The notes below the pieces were generated by a model, which worked only from the letters and a program-made list of their open reading frames with translations, ran no database searches and was not told the origin of the DNA. From NCBI GenBank assembly GCA_020746995.1, contig JAGPXD010000002.1, positions 3,844,001 to 3,908,000 on the forward strand: DNA of 64,000 nucleotides, read 5' to 3'. Positions 33,134 through 45,600 of the stretch are shown piece by piece (the stretch's first letter is position 1; each line of letters starts with the position of its first letter). The position numbers and the translations under genes were made by a program. Source of the DNA: Plectosphaerella cucumerina (Eukaryota; Ascomycota; Sordariomycetes; Glomerellales; Plectosphaerellaceae).

Positions 33134-34510
33134 CGTGGGATCGTCGAGGAGAAGTTTGGTGTCGGAAATTTTGTATCGCGAGAGGTTGTGAGGTCTCGGT
33201 TTTCCGACTTCGCGATGGTGTAGTCTGCGGTAGGTACCTCGCCCAAGTCTCGCGTGGGAGCTCTTTTGTTTACTTTGACCAAAGCAACCAATAAGCCGCT
33301 GTCATTAGGGCGCTAGTCCCCTTCTAGCCGACGAACCCTGGTTCACCAAGTCAAGGTGGGGCAGGATCCTCCGCCTGCGATCGGTCCGTGACACGCAAGA
33401 AACGGATTGACTGTAAATCGAGAGAACCTGACGTGCGATGCCGCTCTCAGGGCCACCGAGCAGGACTAAGAATGGCTTCTCCATGTCGCCGTTCTCATCC
33501 CTTTCCACCGTGCTCCATGTTTTCCCCCAAGTTCTTGCACCCTGAGCTCCTTGAACAGTTCATGGTAGCTGGTGTGTGATGAAACGTCTCTTGGCAGTGT
33601 TACTGGGATGAGATCTGGTGATGAGTCTGTAATCCTGGGCGGAGCGAGCTGCCCAGTCTCTTCGATAACAGGCTCAATAGCCTCGGAGACGGATGCACAT
33701 GCAGCGCCTGGCGTGGTTATGGCACGCATTTAGGCCGTTGTCATGATGGTTGTCAAGGTGGCGTACACTTCCAGGTAATGTTCAGACCAGTTTCAGCTGA
33801 CAGGACGATCACTGTCATGATAGGGGAGTCAGGAATGAGTGGTGTTTGTGCCTGCTTCAATCCTTTTGATCGTGAAGACCTTCGTGGTACCGTTGATGAT
33901 GATGCTCCCACATGGTTTCTAGATATCCCACTGAACAAACTGGGGTAAACAGCATCGACACCGTAGGTCAATAATCGGTGTAAGCCAAGCAGCAGAACAA
34001 ATAATATGAGCACACTAAATCAGTTATACAGTTGGTCAATCGGCGCAAGGTGATGCTCTACGTTCATTCACCAAATTAAAGCGGCGCGGTCGCATTCCAT
34101 AGGGCCGATTGACAAACTCAAGAATACACCCCAAACTAACCCCGGTGTCCATCTGCCATGAAGTTCAGATTTCCAGTCAAACTCCAGTTTATAAAGTAGG
34201 GTTGATGAGAGTTCTGAAACTGATATGGCTATCATTGGGACGGAGTGGCGCTGTTAAAGCGGCGCCAACCAACCGCACGCCCCTGCATCAACTGGCGTCT
34301 CATCACGTGACCCCAAATTTTCGGCATCGCGTCCCAATGTCCATCGATCCGGTCGCTCACTCCATGACAATCAGGCGATAGCTTCCCCGACGACGACGAC
34401 ACCCGACGACATCCCCGCCGCACACATCACACTCCTCGGGCCGGCCTCGACACCCCGACACATCTCTCCCTCCCACCGACCGGCTCCTCAGCCCCCAACT
34501 ACCGCCCACC
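33134..34510. other. Divergent intergenic region between the AT-hook gene and MRP10
   Basis: The edges are the two promoters. The middle (33400-34250) is more AT-rich than the rest of the window and contains short protein-like frames on both strands, one of which is listed at 33778-33948. No confident gene. Confidence 0.45.
33778..33948 (+). CDS. Possible 56-residue small protein or gene remnant
   Basis: The ATG-to-TAA frame includes ITVMIGESGMSG, faintly like a degenerate P-loop, and DREDLRGTVDDDAPTWFLD. Third codon positions are AT-richer than in neighbouring genes, so if real it is either young, transferred or decaying. No start context, splice partner or family can be offered. Confidence is low. 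Confidence 0.15.
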   Translation: MFRPVSADRTITVMIGESGMSGVCACFNPFDREDLRGTVDDDAPTWFLDIPLNKLG

Positions 34511-34859
34511 ATGCCTCCCAAGCCGATGCGCCTGCCCCCGGTGCCCTACCTCAAGGTCAAGGACACCAACGTCAGCAACAAGAACCCCTGCCTTCCCGTC
34601 ATGACATCCGTCCTGGGTAAGTCTCGCCTCCCATCTCAAGCGCCGACCCGACCCGTCCACTGACCATCCGCCCGCAGCATGCTGGGCCTCCGCCGGCTTC
34701 AGCACCACAGGCTGCGCCGCCCTCGAGAACGCCCTCCGCCAGTGCATGGACTCGCCTCCTCCCGTCAAGCCTACACGGTCGACTATCAACTACCACCTGA
34801 CGAGAATGTACGACCGCGTCATTCCCAACGCCAAGCCGAAGAGCCGCGCCAAGTTCTAG
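34511..34859 (+). CDS. MRP10: Mitochondrial small-subunit ribosomal protein Mrp10 (twin CX9C)
   Basis: Exons 34511-34616 and 34678-34859 give 95 aa; the 61-nt intron has a GTAAGT donor and CTGAC branch point. After the basic start MPPKPMRLPPVPYLKVK come two CX9C helices: CLPVMTSVLAC and CAALENALRQC, the CHCH fold characteristic of Mrp10 (mS37). The conserved tail INYHLTRMYDRVIPNAKPK is present. The protein joins the mitoribosomal small subunit and uses the Mia40 oxidative import route (family knowledge). Splicing is required, since the first cysteine pair straddles the intron. It converges with CDC24. Confidence 0.95.
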
Positions 34860-35693
34860 TCGTACAATATGGGGCGAAGGAGAAGGGGGAGACTAGGGGC
34901 TGGCAGAGACTGGCCAGCTGCTTGAGGGACCGTTGCAGGATACCAAAGCAACCATGGCAGATGGGCCACGGCGGATGAGACGATTATGAGCGGGTTGATC
35001 TCTTCCACACCTGCATGTACCATAACCAAGTCATGGGCGGCGTTGGCGGGCACATTTAAACGTGCTGTATATTATTGTTGAACCTATCGCGCCAGACACC
35101 ACGACACACAACCATGTTCTACTCGCAAGAGCACGTCTTCATGGAAACCACCAAACATATCAATTCCAAATCTTCATTAGACAGACTTTGGGCCCGTCAG
35201 GTACATGCACCGATCTAATCTGCTGCGCCAGCCCGTGCATGCCTCCCGCCAAACCACTCGCTCGTCAGGCAAAAACTGCCACGAGAACAGCAGGCTCCCC
35301 GCCTAGGCCATCTCCCCGAACAATCGCGCCATGAAATCTGCCCACTAACACCACGCTCCTCTGGCCCTGATGCCGAGCTAGGAAGCATCAGCGCAGATGG
35401 CCTGATGGCCACACGTGGAAAGATGAAGCAATCGGCCCTCCAATGCGAACCAAAAATTGCTGGCTACGCTCCAGCAACGTGAGCAAGCAGAAGATGGACC
35501 AGCCTTGACACGTGCGCCCCCAGTGCAGGTTGCGATGCTCGTTTCCTTGGTGAAAACCCGCTCCCTCTGGCCCTGGCCAAAGTCGTCATTCGTGGTGTCG
35601 ACAGTATATACTCCGAAACTCCTTGGATGCAAACGGCCCCTCTGGGTATATGGATGATGAAGCATAAGTTGTTGATGAGCTTGAAACGGTTCG
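34860..35693. other. Intergenic region between converging MRP10 and CDC24
   Basis: This holds the 3' untranslated regions of both genes. Nothing else recognised. Confidence 0.6.
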
Positions 35694-38600
35694 TCAAGCG
35701 TTGCTGGTGGTGTCGCCGACGCAGAACAGTTCAATCTCGCCCACGCCGCCGGCGTACATGTTTCGGGCGCCCTCGCGCCACTCGAGGAAGGCGATTTGAA
35801 TGTCGTCGTCGCTCTCGATGGTGACAAAGTCTCCGTCCTCGTCCCGGTAGCGCAGCTTCAGCACTCCCTTACTAATGCTGCTGGTGGTGAACCGGGCGAG
35901 CTTGGCGTCGATCCTGTCGATCAAGGACTGGTAGGTGATGTTGAAGGCCACCACCAGGGTCACATAGTTGCCGCTATCAACGCAGTTAACCTTGACCTTC
36001 AACTGGGTCGGTAAGGGCAGATCAGGACTCGTCAGCGAGTTCATCTGGTTGCCGGTGCCCAAAGGCGGCGAAACTCTGCGGCCGGCCGCAGCCGTCGCGT
36101 CGATGCTCAGGCTGCGCTCGCCCGCGTGCCCCTGCTGGGGCGTGCCGTGGCGCGGGTAGATGGGTTGGGCTGGGAAGTGCGCCATCGTGCCGCCGTAGCT
36201 ACCAGAGGACTGGTGGCCGTATTGTCGCTCGCGCTGAGTGCCAGGACTCTGCGTGTTTGACCGCACTGGAAGTTCATTCAGCCTCGGTGACCCGGTCTGC
36301 GACCTGGGAATGTTGTTGTCATGGTGCAGGTGGGTGGGGATACCCGGAACGGCAGGAATATTGGGCACAGACGGGTTGCGTCGCGCACCAGGCAAGGGAT
36401 GAATGTCTGGGGTGCTGTAAGACCTACTCCGCTGTTGCTGCGCGGCGCTCTGGCTGTTGGAAGCCATTGCCGGCAGCGACGGTCCCCGAGGATTTCTCCC
36501 GTTTACGCCATACGGATTGGGCGACGACCCGTCACGCGAGGGCGCGCGAGGCATGGCCGGTGCCGTGTACCGGTTCTGATCCTCCCAGCCGGGCTGGGGG
36601 GTGCCGGCCTTGGGGAACGGGTACCCCGATGTCATGAAGTTGCTCGCCGTACTCGTCCTGGAGGAAGCCGGCGATTCGGCGATCGGGGAGAAGTATGAAT
36701 CACCGCCACGGAAGCTGGGCGAAGACTGGCCCGGCGGCAGCTGTGTCTGGACGTTCAGGGGCGGCGGTGGCAGCGGGAACCTCGGAGGCGGCGCCCGGAC
36801 CATGCCCGCCAGCGAGTGTGTGCTGTCGTTGGTGGCCGATCGCTGGCGGAGACTGGAGCTGGACGCATTGCGCGGCAGTCTCTGGGAAGATGCGGGCGGA
36901 GGGAACTGGGCGGGGGCGGACGTTGGCCCCAGGTCGTCGTCCTCGTCCTCATCTTGCTGGCTGAGGTACGGGTTCTCCAGGTTGCCACCGTGCTCTCGAG
37001 TCCAGGCGAAGTCAGGCGGCGGTACGTCCGGGCTTGACGTCTTGGGGGTGTTCTCCTTGCGCTGTGTTTCGAGGCCCACCGCCCACTTCTTGAGAGTTTC
37101 CTCGTTGGTGAACTTGATCATGAAGTTCTCAACACCCGGATCGCCCTTCCACCAGATTTGCACACTATATGAGCCTAAATCGGGTCAGCACAGCTGTCAG
37201 TCTTGGCGGGGAGTGTGTACAAACCAGGCTTGGACAGTGAGACGACGTCGGTGACGTTGGTCATGAAGATGCGGCCCTTGAGCTGGAGTCGGGCATTCTT
37301 ATTCCTCATCTTCGGGCCCATAGACCGAGTCTTGTCCTTCTTGTCCTTGCTCTTGTTGGGGTTGACCTCCTTGCAGCAGAGAAGGATGCATTCGAAGAGA
37401 TAGATCTCATACTGTGACACATGTTGTCAGCAAGAAAGGGGGTCGGGCCAGGCATCGCTAATACTCACGTCCTTCTCTTGTTCCGTCTTCCCCGTCACCA
37501 CAGTGTAGCATCCGTGTTGAATCAGTTTGCCGAATTGTTCCACCTTATGGTTCTTCCAGTCGTCCACACGAACTTTGAGGTCTTCCAAGGCTTCGTCCAG
37601 AAGATCGCGGTTAACCTCTTCGTTTGCCTTCTTGAGCACGCGTTCCGCAGCTGCGATGCCGGCGGCCAGTTCGGCCTTCGTATCTTCATCCTCGCTCTTC
37701 TTCATGAGATCCTGAAAAGCACATTGTCAACACATGGGAGCAATGGAGCAAGCGTGGGGAGCTACTGACCTTGAGGAGCAGCGGGTACTTGACAAGACGC
37801 TGCATGGGCTTGAGAAGGAAGCCGTCCAAAGTGTTGAAGTCGCAGGCAACCGGGTGCGAGGCCGTCTTGATCTGCTCAAAGACCTGGCTGGCCACCTGGG
37901 CAGCCTTGCGCTGGTTCGCAATGAAAGGGCGGTAAATATCGAAAGCATCTTCGTAGGCGACAAATGGAGCACCCCATCTCTGCTGGCTTGGCGGCATGGA
38001 ATTTGTTGTTTCGACTCGGATCAGCAGCCTCCTTTGGAAGTCGAGGATAGCGTTGATATTGAGGAAAATCTGGTGGATGGTATCGCCCGTGATGATGCCC
38101 TTTGTCTCGAGCATGCTCTTCAGGTCGTGGAGGTTTTCGAGATCCTGCACGTACTTGCGCTCCGTGTCGACCAGCTCTTTGACGATGTGATCGCGGTAGC
38201 TCAGCTTTGAGCCTGGCTCTGCCGATGGCTCGTCTTCAGGGTACGGCTGTCGCTGCAGCAGGAGGCCGCGCTGCTCGGCAAGATCAAGCACATAGTTGAC
38301 AACTTGGGTGACCTGTATCGTGGTTAGGCGGGGCGGCACGGAGGCTTGGGTTTCAGGAGTGACATACCTTGACGAACCCCGTAGTATCATTGCCGAGAAC
38401 GTCGATGATGACAAAGCAATCGGCAGAGGGAATGTTCAGATCCCTGAGGCATGCCTGGATGAACTTGAAGAGAGCCAGCTTTGCCTTCTTGCTCTCTGAC
38501 GCGTTGTCGTCGACTTTGAGGGGTTCTTCGGGTTGAAGGGCGTTGTAGATATCGAGAAGCGGGTAGCCGGCCCTGAAGAGACCCCAGAGCGACTCGACCG

Positions 38601-38940
38601 GGTCATTGGGATCCAGCTGCTGAAGTTGCTCGTCAAAGCCTGGCACTAGCGCGAGTCTCGCTTTCAGGGAGACGCAGAGATGGTATAGAGACCGGGAAGC
38701 ATCGGCCTTTTGGTTGATAATGTTGGCCGTGGCCATAACAGGGCCGCCATTTTGGAGGGGCACAACGGTGGAAGCCAGCGACGCCAAAGATGCCGACGAG
38801 CCTGTGTAGGCGGTTGAGCCAGACAGTTGACTGGCTCGAGGTGTTATGCTCATGTTACCAGAAAGACCACCGATGCCGTTCGCGGACTGAAAGACCGGAG
38901 CTGTGTTTGTTCTCGAAAGGGAAATGGGAGCATGTGCCAT
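35694..38940 (-). CDS. CDC24: Cdc42 guanine nucleotide exchange factor Cdc24
   Basis: Exons on the minus strand are 38940-38368, 38312-37770, 37711-37469, 37411-37225 and 37174-35694, giving 1008 aa; introns are 50-58 nt. Domains in order: N-terminal Ser/Thr-rich segment, CH-like domain (about 75-190, with LNIPSADCFVIIDVLGNDTT), DH domain (about 230-410; DHIVKELVDTERKYVQDLEN and GFLLKPMQRLVKYPLLLK), PH domain (about 430-575, including GRIFMTNVTDVV and VQIWWKGD), a long Pro/Ser-rich linker, and a C-terminal PB1 domain (about 905-1000, ending around SDDDIQIAFLEWREGARN). It activates Cdc42 at growing hyphal tips and binds the scaffold Bem1 through PB1 (family knowledge). The start at 38940 is the first ATG and gives the normal N-terminus. 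Confidence 0.96.
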
Positions 38941-41900
38941 GATGTCCTACGCCATTCGTCGGTCGTGCGGTCGCATTCGCAGCTTGGCGGTCGCGATCGC
39001 AGGGGCGGAGACAGCAGGCCAAAGCCGTCGGAGGAGACGAAAGGCCTTTTGGTGTTTTGAGGCGAAGGGCGGGGGCGATGGATCGATCGCAGGCGGGCGG
39101 TGGGCGGATTCTGGTCGGAAGAAGCGGTCGGTCGACTGGCTTCAGGGGGATGGAGATCAAACAAGAGTAGTATTCGTGCAGAGCGGCGTACTGTAGGCGC
39201 GCAACGTGAACGTCAGGGTCGTTGTGGCGTCCGGTGGGCGTTGACGAGGCCTCGTGCGACGTGCTTGCAGTCGTCGGGCTGGCTGGTCGGGGTAGTGCCA
39301 CGTTCTTGCCGGACCCCCCAGGTTTCCCCTCTCTCGCTGTTTCCGCGCTTTCCAAGGTCGGGGCGGCGGCTTCGCAGGGTCGCGCTTTGTCGGACCGAGC
39401 AGAAGAAGAAAGGTAAGTCGTTAATAGCCGATGTGAAAAATCGACGGTAGAGACTGGTAGGTTCCGGTGGCGATGTCCTCGACCCGGGAGGAAATGTGTG
39501 GTCGGTCGGTGGTCGGGTGGGCGGGTTGAGTTGTCTGGTGGAAAAAGCGTTGGACTGGAGAAGGGGGCGGACGGCGGCCGACAGTCGGTGGCTCGAAGGA
39601 CCCAGGCAAGCCAGGCCAGCCAGGAGGTGATGGGCGGGAGAAGGAGGGGAGGGGGGGACTTGAGAAAGTGGAGGGAGGGAGGCTGGGTTGCGCCAGTCAC
39701 AGGCCAGCCAGGGATGTCCCGTCCCCCCCGGTGTAGGTACGGGGTCGGGCGTGGTGCGTGAGTCCAGGGCGGGCGGGTGGTGGATGGTGCCTCGAGCGCG
39801 TGGTGTGCTTGGGTACCTTACTGGCTTGACTGGGCCCGGGAACTCAAATCAGCTGGGAAAAGAAGATCGTCGACGTTTCGCAGGGTTTGTGGATAACAGG
39901 CCGTTCAAAGCTTGGTGGATATGTACGAGTAGGCCCGTCTCGGGGCCACTGGGGAAAATGCCCGGCCTGGGCGAGGTGATGTTGCTGCTTGTATGCGGCA
40001 GCTGCTGCAAGTCGCCGGCGGGTGCGGTCCATGATTCGGGGCTTGTCGCTGCGATGCGCCGTGTTGCTAGCAAATCGCGCCAGGAGGCCACGGCAAAGCT
40101 GACAGGGTGGTACATCGAGTCACCTTGCCCGAAGCAGTCACCATTTAGGTTTCGGTCCACCTGTCACGAACTTTGAAGTCACGAACTGCAACTGCAACTC
40201 CACGTCCGCGTCCAGTCAGTCATTCCATTCAAAAGGGGGCCGAGGTCGCACTCGCTCTCTGATCACCCATACCAGACCAAATCTGATGGCCGGGTCCTGA
40301 AATTGCACCCTTTCCCAGACCCTTGAAAGGAGCCCACCACTGGCACCCGCTGGGCAGCAACCGATGGTAGTACCGCGAGCGCTTAGCACCGTATCCATCG
40401 ACGCCCGATATCGCGTATACTCGTAGTGTAGTGGATGCGTCGAGCTGGTACTTCTGGTGTCCGGCCAGCATTCTCCTCCACGACACGGACACTGTCCTAC
40501 GAGCCTGAGAGCCACGAGCCCACAACCAGGCCGCCGTTCTGAGCCCGTGCGATGCATCGTGGGGCCGCCGGCAGTGGATGATCGACCAGGGTAGGGGGGG
40601 GTTTCTTACTCGTAACGCACCTAGGGTTAGGAGGGGCCGCATTCCAGATGCGCGCCCGATAAGAGAGAAGGACACCCGCGGCACTGTGATTGCCTTGATG
40701 AGGACGACCCCGTGCAAATGTCACGGAACAGGCAACGTTCTAGCGCGTTTCAACTCATCGGAAGCTGGGCGGGGGCCAAAACCGAAGCTCAACAGGCTGT
40801 GTGAGGCTTCAGCTCCAAGTTGACAAAGACTGACTGACCTTCCTCTTTCTGTTTTTGGCCGAGGAATGGTGGCCGGACGTCAGCCCGGACACATGCCGCA
40901 AGACCGAGAGAAGAGAAGAGAAGCATTCCACAAGCCCGCCATTGTCAAGCGGGCAGAGGCTGGCGGTTGGAATGGAACTTGACGGCCGCTCGCCCGACCA
41001 CACAGATGCGCCCAAAGTCACTGAGGAGGGCGGGCAATTAATCCCAGGTTATCTGCCTGTTTCATGATCCCGCTGGCCCATCCAAGCTCCCATTCAAACA
41101 CCCACACTGGGCGGGGGAGAAGCTTCGTGCTGTGACTGCCAGAGAGGCCCAAAATCCCACATCGCCCACGGACATTTCCAGGTTCGTCAGACGCACCGGC
41201 CACGCCCGGACGTGTACAGGTTGCCCGAAAGAGACACGGCGAAATGGAGTCCAATTTCCAAGAACCATTCTCCCAGAGTCACCGACGAGGTGGATGATGG
41301 CAAGGGGAGCCGCCAAACGCGACGGCCGGGAGATGTGTGCTTGGCAGGCTCTGGATGTGTTGAAACCGCCAAATCATGCAGAGGGCTGCCGTCGATGGAT
41401 GCATGATGAACCAGTCTCGGCACGACGGCGACCATGACAGATCAACGGCCCATCATCCGCGGCCGCGACGGCAGCAGCTGGAGGTGGGAGCGGCATACGA
41501 CGGGACTTGGTAGGGACGGTTCGCGAGCCCGCCTGCCCAGTGGCCCAGCGGTCCAGCGGCCGTACATATGTCGGCAGGCGACGCCAGTGCGACATGGCTT
41601 TCGCTTGCAACGGCTCCTCATTGACAGACGACGAGGGCGACGCTGTGGCAGTGCCCGCCGGAAGACGGTGCTGTGCGACTCGGGGTGGCGGGCTGATGCA
41701 GAGAACGACGGGATGCATGCAACCCTCTGTGCAAGCAATCCTCTCCGACCCGCCCGCTGGACAAACACGGGCCTCAGATTGTGAGGTCGTCGCCGGGACT
41801 CGCCTATGTACTTTTGCATTGGTCGGTGTCCCGCTGTCGAGGCTTCCAACCTGCAGCTTTCCGTGTTTCCCGAGGGCCATTTTCCAATGCCGCCTGGGAT

Positions 41901-42651
41901 GTACACAACCCGTGGCCTCGCACGGCCAAGATACCTGCCCCAATCGGATTCGATGTTGCTCATCTTCTTCAGCTGAGCCCAGCTGCCGGCCGCCGGCAAC
42001 TTCCATCCGTCAGCACCGCAGGCGCAGGGCAGGCTGGCAGGCAGGCGACCTTAGCATGCGACCCCACTCCCGCATCACCCGTCCCCGGCCGCTGTGATCC
42101 AAACAGCCAACCCCAGCCCGTCAGTCCCGTCACCGTCAGTCAGCCCAGTTTGGCCTGGCCTGCCCCAGGCCTGCCGCCTGCAGCAAGTCTGGACGGGAAA
42201 CCTCCCTAACCACCAACGCCAGTTCTCAGCCCGGACCGTGCTCCTCCTCCCGCTCGGCCCTCTGCTCACACATCCCAACCCACAACAAGAGAGACGCCGA
42301 CAGACACAAACCTCTAATTACCCCAGTGATACCCTTTTCCGCGACCTCCATACATCCAGCTACATCCCAACCCACCTAGGCACACGCAGAGGCTCAAGCC
42401 TCCCCCATCTACGCCCCCTCCCACCTGCATCACCAACATCCTAGCCGGCCACCCCGCAGCCTGCCGAATCATCGAGGCCGTTGCCGTCGTCGCATCACAC
42501 CCACGCCTCTCCAACCTCGCCTCGGTCGACTGGTTGTTACGACTCTTCCCCAAGGCCACCCGCCTTGCACCTCATGGCCGCGTCGCGTGGCCGCTATACC
42601 AGCCCGAACACCCCTCCCGCATCCGAGGCTCGTTCTCGTACTCTCTAGAAC
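38941..42651. other. 3.7-kb divergent region between CDC24 and the F-box/WD40 gene
   Basis: Both genes should have promoters and long leaders here: C-rich DNA next to CDC24, and CA-rich DNA with no long frame upstream of 42652. TACGAGTA/TACTCGTA copies lie at 39924 and 40418. Overlapping open frames at 39690-40180 and 41370-42100 have no domain and were not accepted. Confidence 0.5.
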
Positions 42652-45600
42652 ATGCAGTATCCGACATCCCAGCCCGACGAGGGCTATTCCGAGGATCCTC
42701 TCAACCCATCCATCATGGCTACAAGCGCCTCGGCCATCGCGGCACCGGCCAAACTCGACGACATACCCGCCTGGCTCGCAAAGATCCTACCATACCTGCC
42801 CGTCTCTGCCAAGAAGGAGATCGCCGTCGCGCTGCTCGACAACCTCCCTACATCAGTGGTCGCGGAGATCGCGGAGCGCGTGCACCCTCGTCTCTACATC
42901 GACTTCATCCAATACCTCCCCCAGGAGGTGTGCCTCAAGATTCTCGGCTACCTGGACCCCGTCTCGCTGCTGAGCGTCGCGCGCTCCTGCCGCGGCTGGT
43001 ACAGCCTGGCCGTCGACCGCAAGCTATGGGAGAAGCTGTACCACATGGAGGGCTGGCGGGCCGTCTACCCAGAGATCCAGGCTCGGGAAGATATGAAGAA
43101 CTCGAGCGTCAGCTCCCAGCACCGCGTCGTGGCTGCCGAAGACGGCCATGCCCGTAAGAAGAGAGCCATCTCGGAAGACGACGATCTCGAGATGACCGAT
43201 GCCGACCGGGGTTCGAAGCCCGAGGACGGTGTGACCGGAAGCAGTCTCTTTGGGAGCCCCATGCTGACGACACCCCCGGCCCCGATGGCCACAGTCATGG
43301 AGATGGACGTGGATGTGTCTGTTCCGTCTTCGTCCCGAGCACGCACCGGAGACTCCCTCGCGTCAACCGACGTCAAGGGCAAGGGTCGGGCCGTTGGGAG
43401 AGAGGGTATCTCCATGCCCAGCTCGCCTCCCAGCAGCAGCACAGCAAGCCTCATTAATTCAGAGCTCTGGACGTGGGATGTGCCGAGCGGCAAGTACAGG
43501 CTTAACTGGAAGTACGTCTACACCCTGCGGCGGCGCCTCGAGTCGAACTGGGAGCAGGGGAAATATGTCAACTTCCAGCTACCCCGGCCCGACCACCCCG
43601 AGGAGGGCCACCAAGAGTGCATCTACACGCTCCAGTTCGACTCCAAGTTCCTCGTCAGTGGTAGCAGAGACAGGACCATCCGAATCTGGAGCATGGGCAA
43701 CAGGCGCCTTGTGCGAGCTCCCTTGAGAGGCCATGAGGGCTCCGTGCTCTGCCTCCAGTTCGACGCCGACCCAGAGGAGGATTTGATCGTGTCGGGGAGT
43801 AGCGACTCCAACGTCATCCTGTGGCGATTCTCGACAGGTGAGATCATACAACGGCTCACAAAGGCCCACACCGAGTCCGTCCTCAACGTCAAGTTCGACA
43901 AGCGCATCCTCGTGACGTGTTCCAAGGACAAGTCTATCAAGGTCTTCAACCGGCGGCCTCTCAAGTATGGAGAGCCTGGCTACAACGATCCCGAGCTCCT
44001 TAATCCGGTGCCTATCCGCGTCCGCGACTACCGCTACAACAACCCGGCAGACGAGCTCCCCCTCCGGCCGGCATACACGCTCATCGCACGCCTGGAAGGT
44101 CACAGCGCCGCCGTCAACGCAGTGCAGATCCACGAAAACGAAATCGTCTCGGCTAGCGGTGACAGGAACATCAAGGTCTGGGACTGGGCGAAACAGGTCT
44201 GCAGCAGGACTGTTCTGGGTCACGGCAAGGGCATCGCGTGTGTCCAGTACGACGGCCGGAGGATCGTCAGCGGCAGCAGCGATAACGAGGTCAAGGTCTT
44301 CGATCGTTTCACAGGTCTGGAAGTCGCCAGTTTACGGGCACACACCAACCTGGTACGCACCGTACAGGCTGGTTTTGGCGATCTGCCCTACAGCGAGCAC
44401 GAGGATAGGGCCGAGGCCAGAAAGATCGACGAGGAGTACTTCAAGGCACTGGAGAGTGGCGCCATTTCCCAGGACCACAGCAACCACCGGTCACGGCCGC
44501 GCAACGCCGGCAGCAGACGGCCAGAGGACATCACGGCCTTTGGCGCAACCCTGCCCCCGGGCGGCGGCGGCGGCAAGTACGCACGTATCATCTCGGGCTC
44601 GTATGATCAGAAGATCATTATTTGGAGGCGCGATAAGGATGGTGTTTGGGAACCTGCGCATCGCCTGCGCCAGGAGGACGCTGCCGAAGCCGCCCAGCAC
44701 TGGGCATCGCGAACGGGAACCGTTCCAGCCCTGGCGCCTCCCCCAGCCGCCGCAGCAGCCACTCAAGCGCCCACCGCGAACGCGGCACCTCCGTCCGCCA
44801 GCCAGCCCGCACCTCAGCAGCCCCAGCAGATGCCTCGGCCGTCTCTGTCGTCCACGACATCCGCCCCGACGCCATCAACGCCCGCGTCTCAAGCCCCAGG
44901 GGGCATCCCGCCTCCCATCCCGCCTCGGGCGATGATGGAGGAGCCCAACGCCTCAACGTTCTCACCCCAAGCCGCGCACTCCTTCATGGCGTTGATCGAC
45001 ATCATCGTCCCGCAAGGCGCAACGGCTCTCCAACAGGCTCTGGCCGGCTACCCGGCGATGCTTGCCTACCACGCACACATCCAAGCCGCCATCACGCGCG
45101 AGACCTCGCCTGTCACTAGGTCACATCTCCGCCAGGTCGTAGCCAACGCACTCCTTGTCACACAGAATGCGCAGTCACGCACACGTCTGGCTTCGATGCA
45201 GACGGCCATCGGCCCCATCGTCCCCCCCTCGCTACCTTCTCTGTCCTCGCTGCAGGGCCCCAGCTCTTCTGTGGCTGGCCCGTCTGGAAGCACCGCCGCA
45301 CAGGGAGGATCTGTCTCGTCCACGCAGGGAAGCAACCGCGGCTTCGACCCGATAAGGCATGTCGGCGGCCGCTCAGAATCCCCCAATCCGTACGCCACAC
45401 CCGGCAGCTCGAACGCCCAGAACGCGGTGCCTCCGCCCCAGCCAAACCACCAGCATCGCCTGGCCGCCCATGCTTCAGGTTCCCAGCCCGGGGCGGCGCC
45501 ACAGATTGCCGGTCACATCCACATCCAAGCCGCCAACGGCCCAGCGGGTCAGCAACCCCAAGGGTCTCAATCAGGCTCGAGCACGCCGAACCGCTCTCAG

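Noticed and set aside
33753..34013. 86-codon minus-strand frame with a hydrophobic start
   Set aside because: The hydrophobic stretch followed by Ser/Arg-rich sequence mimics a secreted protein, but it overlaps the plus-strand frame at 33778-33948 and neither has support beyond being open.
41374..42100. Frames of 185-210 codons on both strands upstream of the F-box/WD40 gene
   Set aside because: Mutually overlapping and domain-free, in DNA that reads as promoter and leader.
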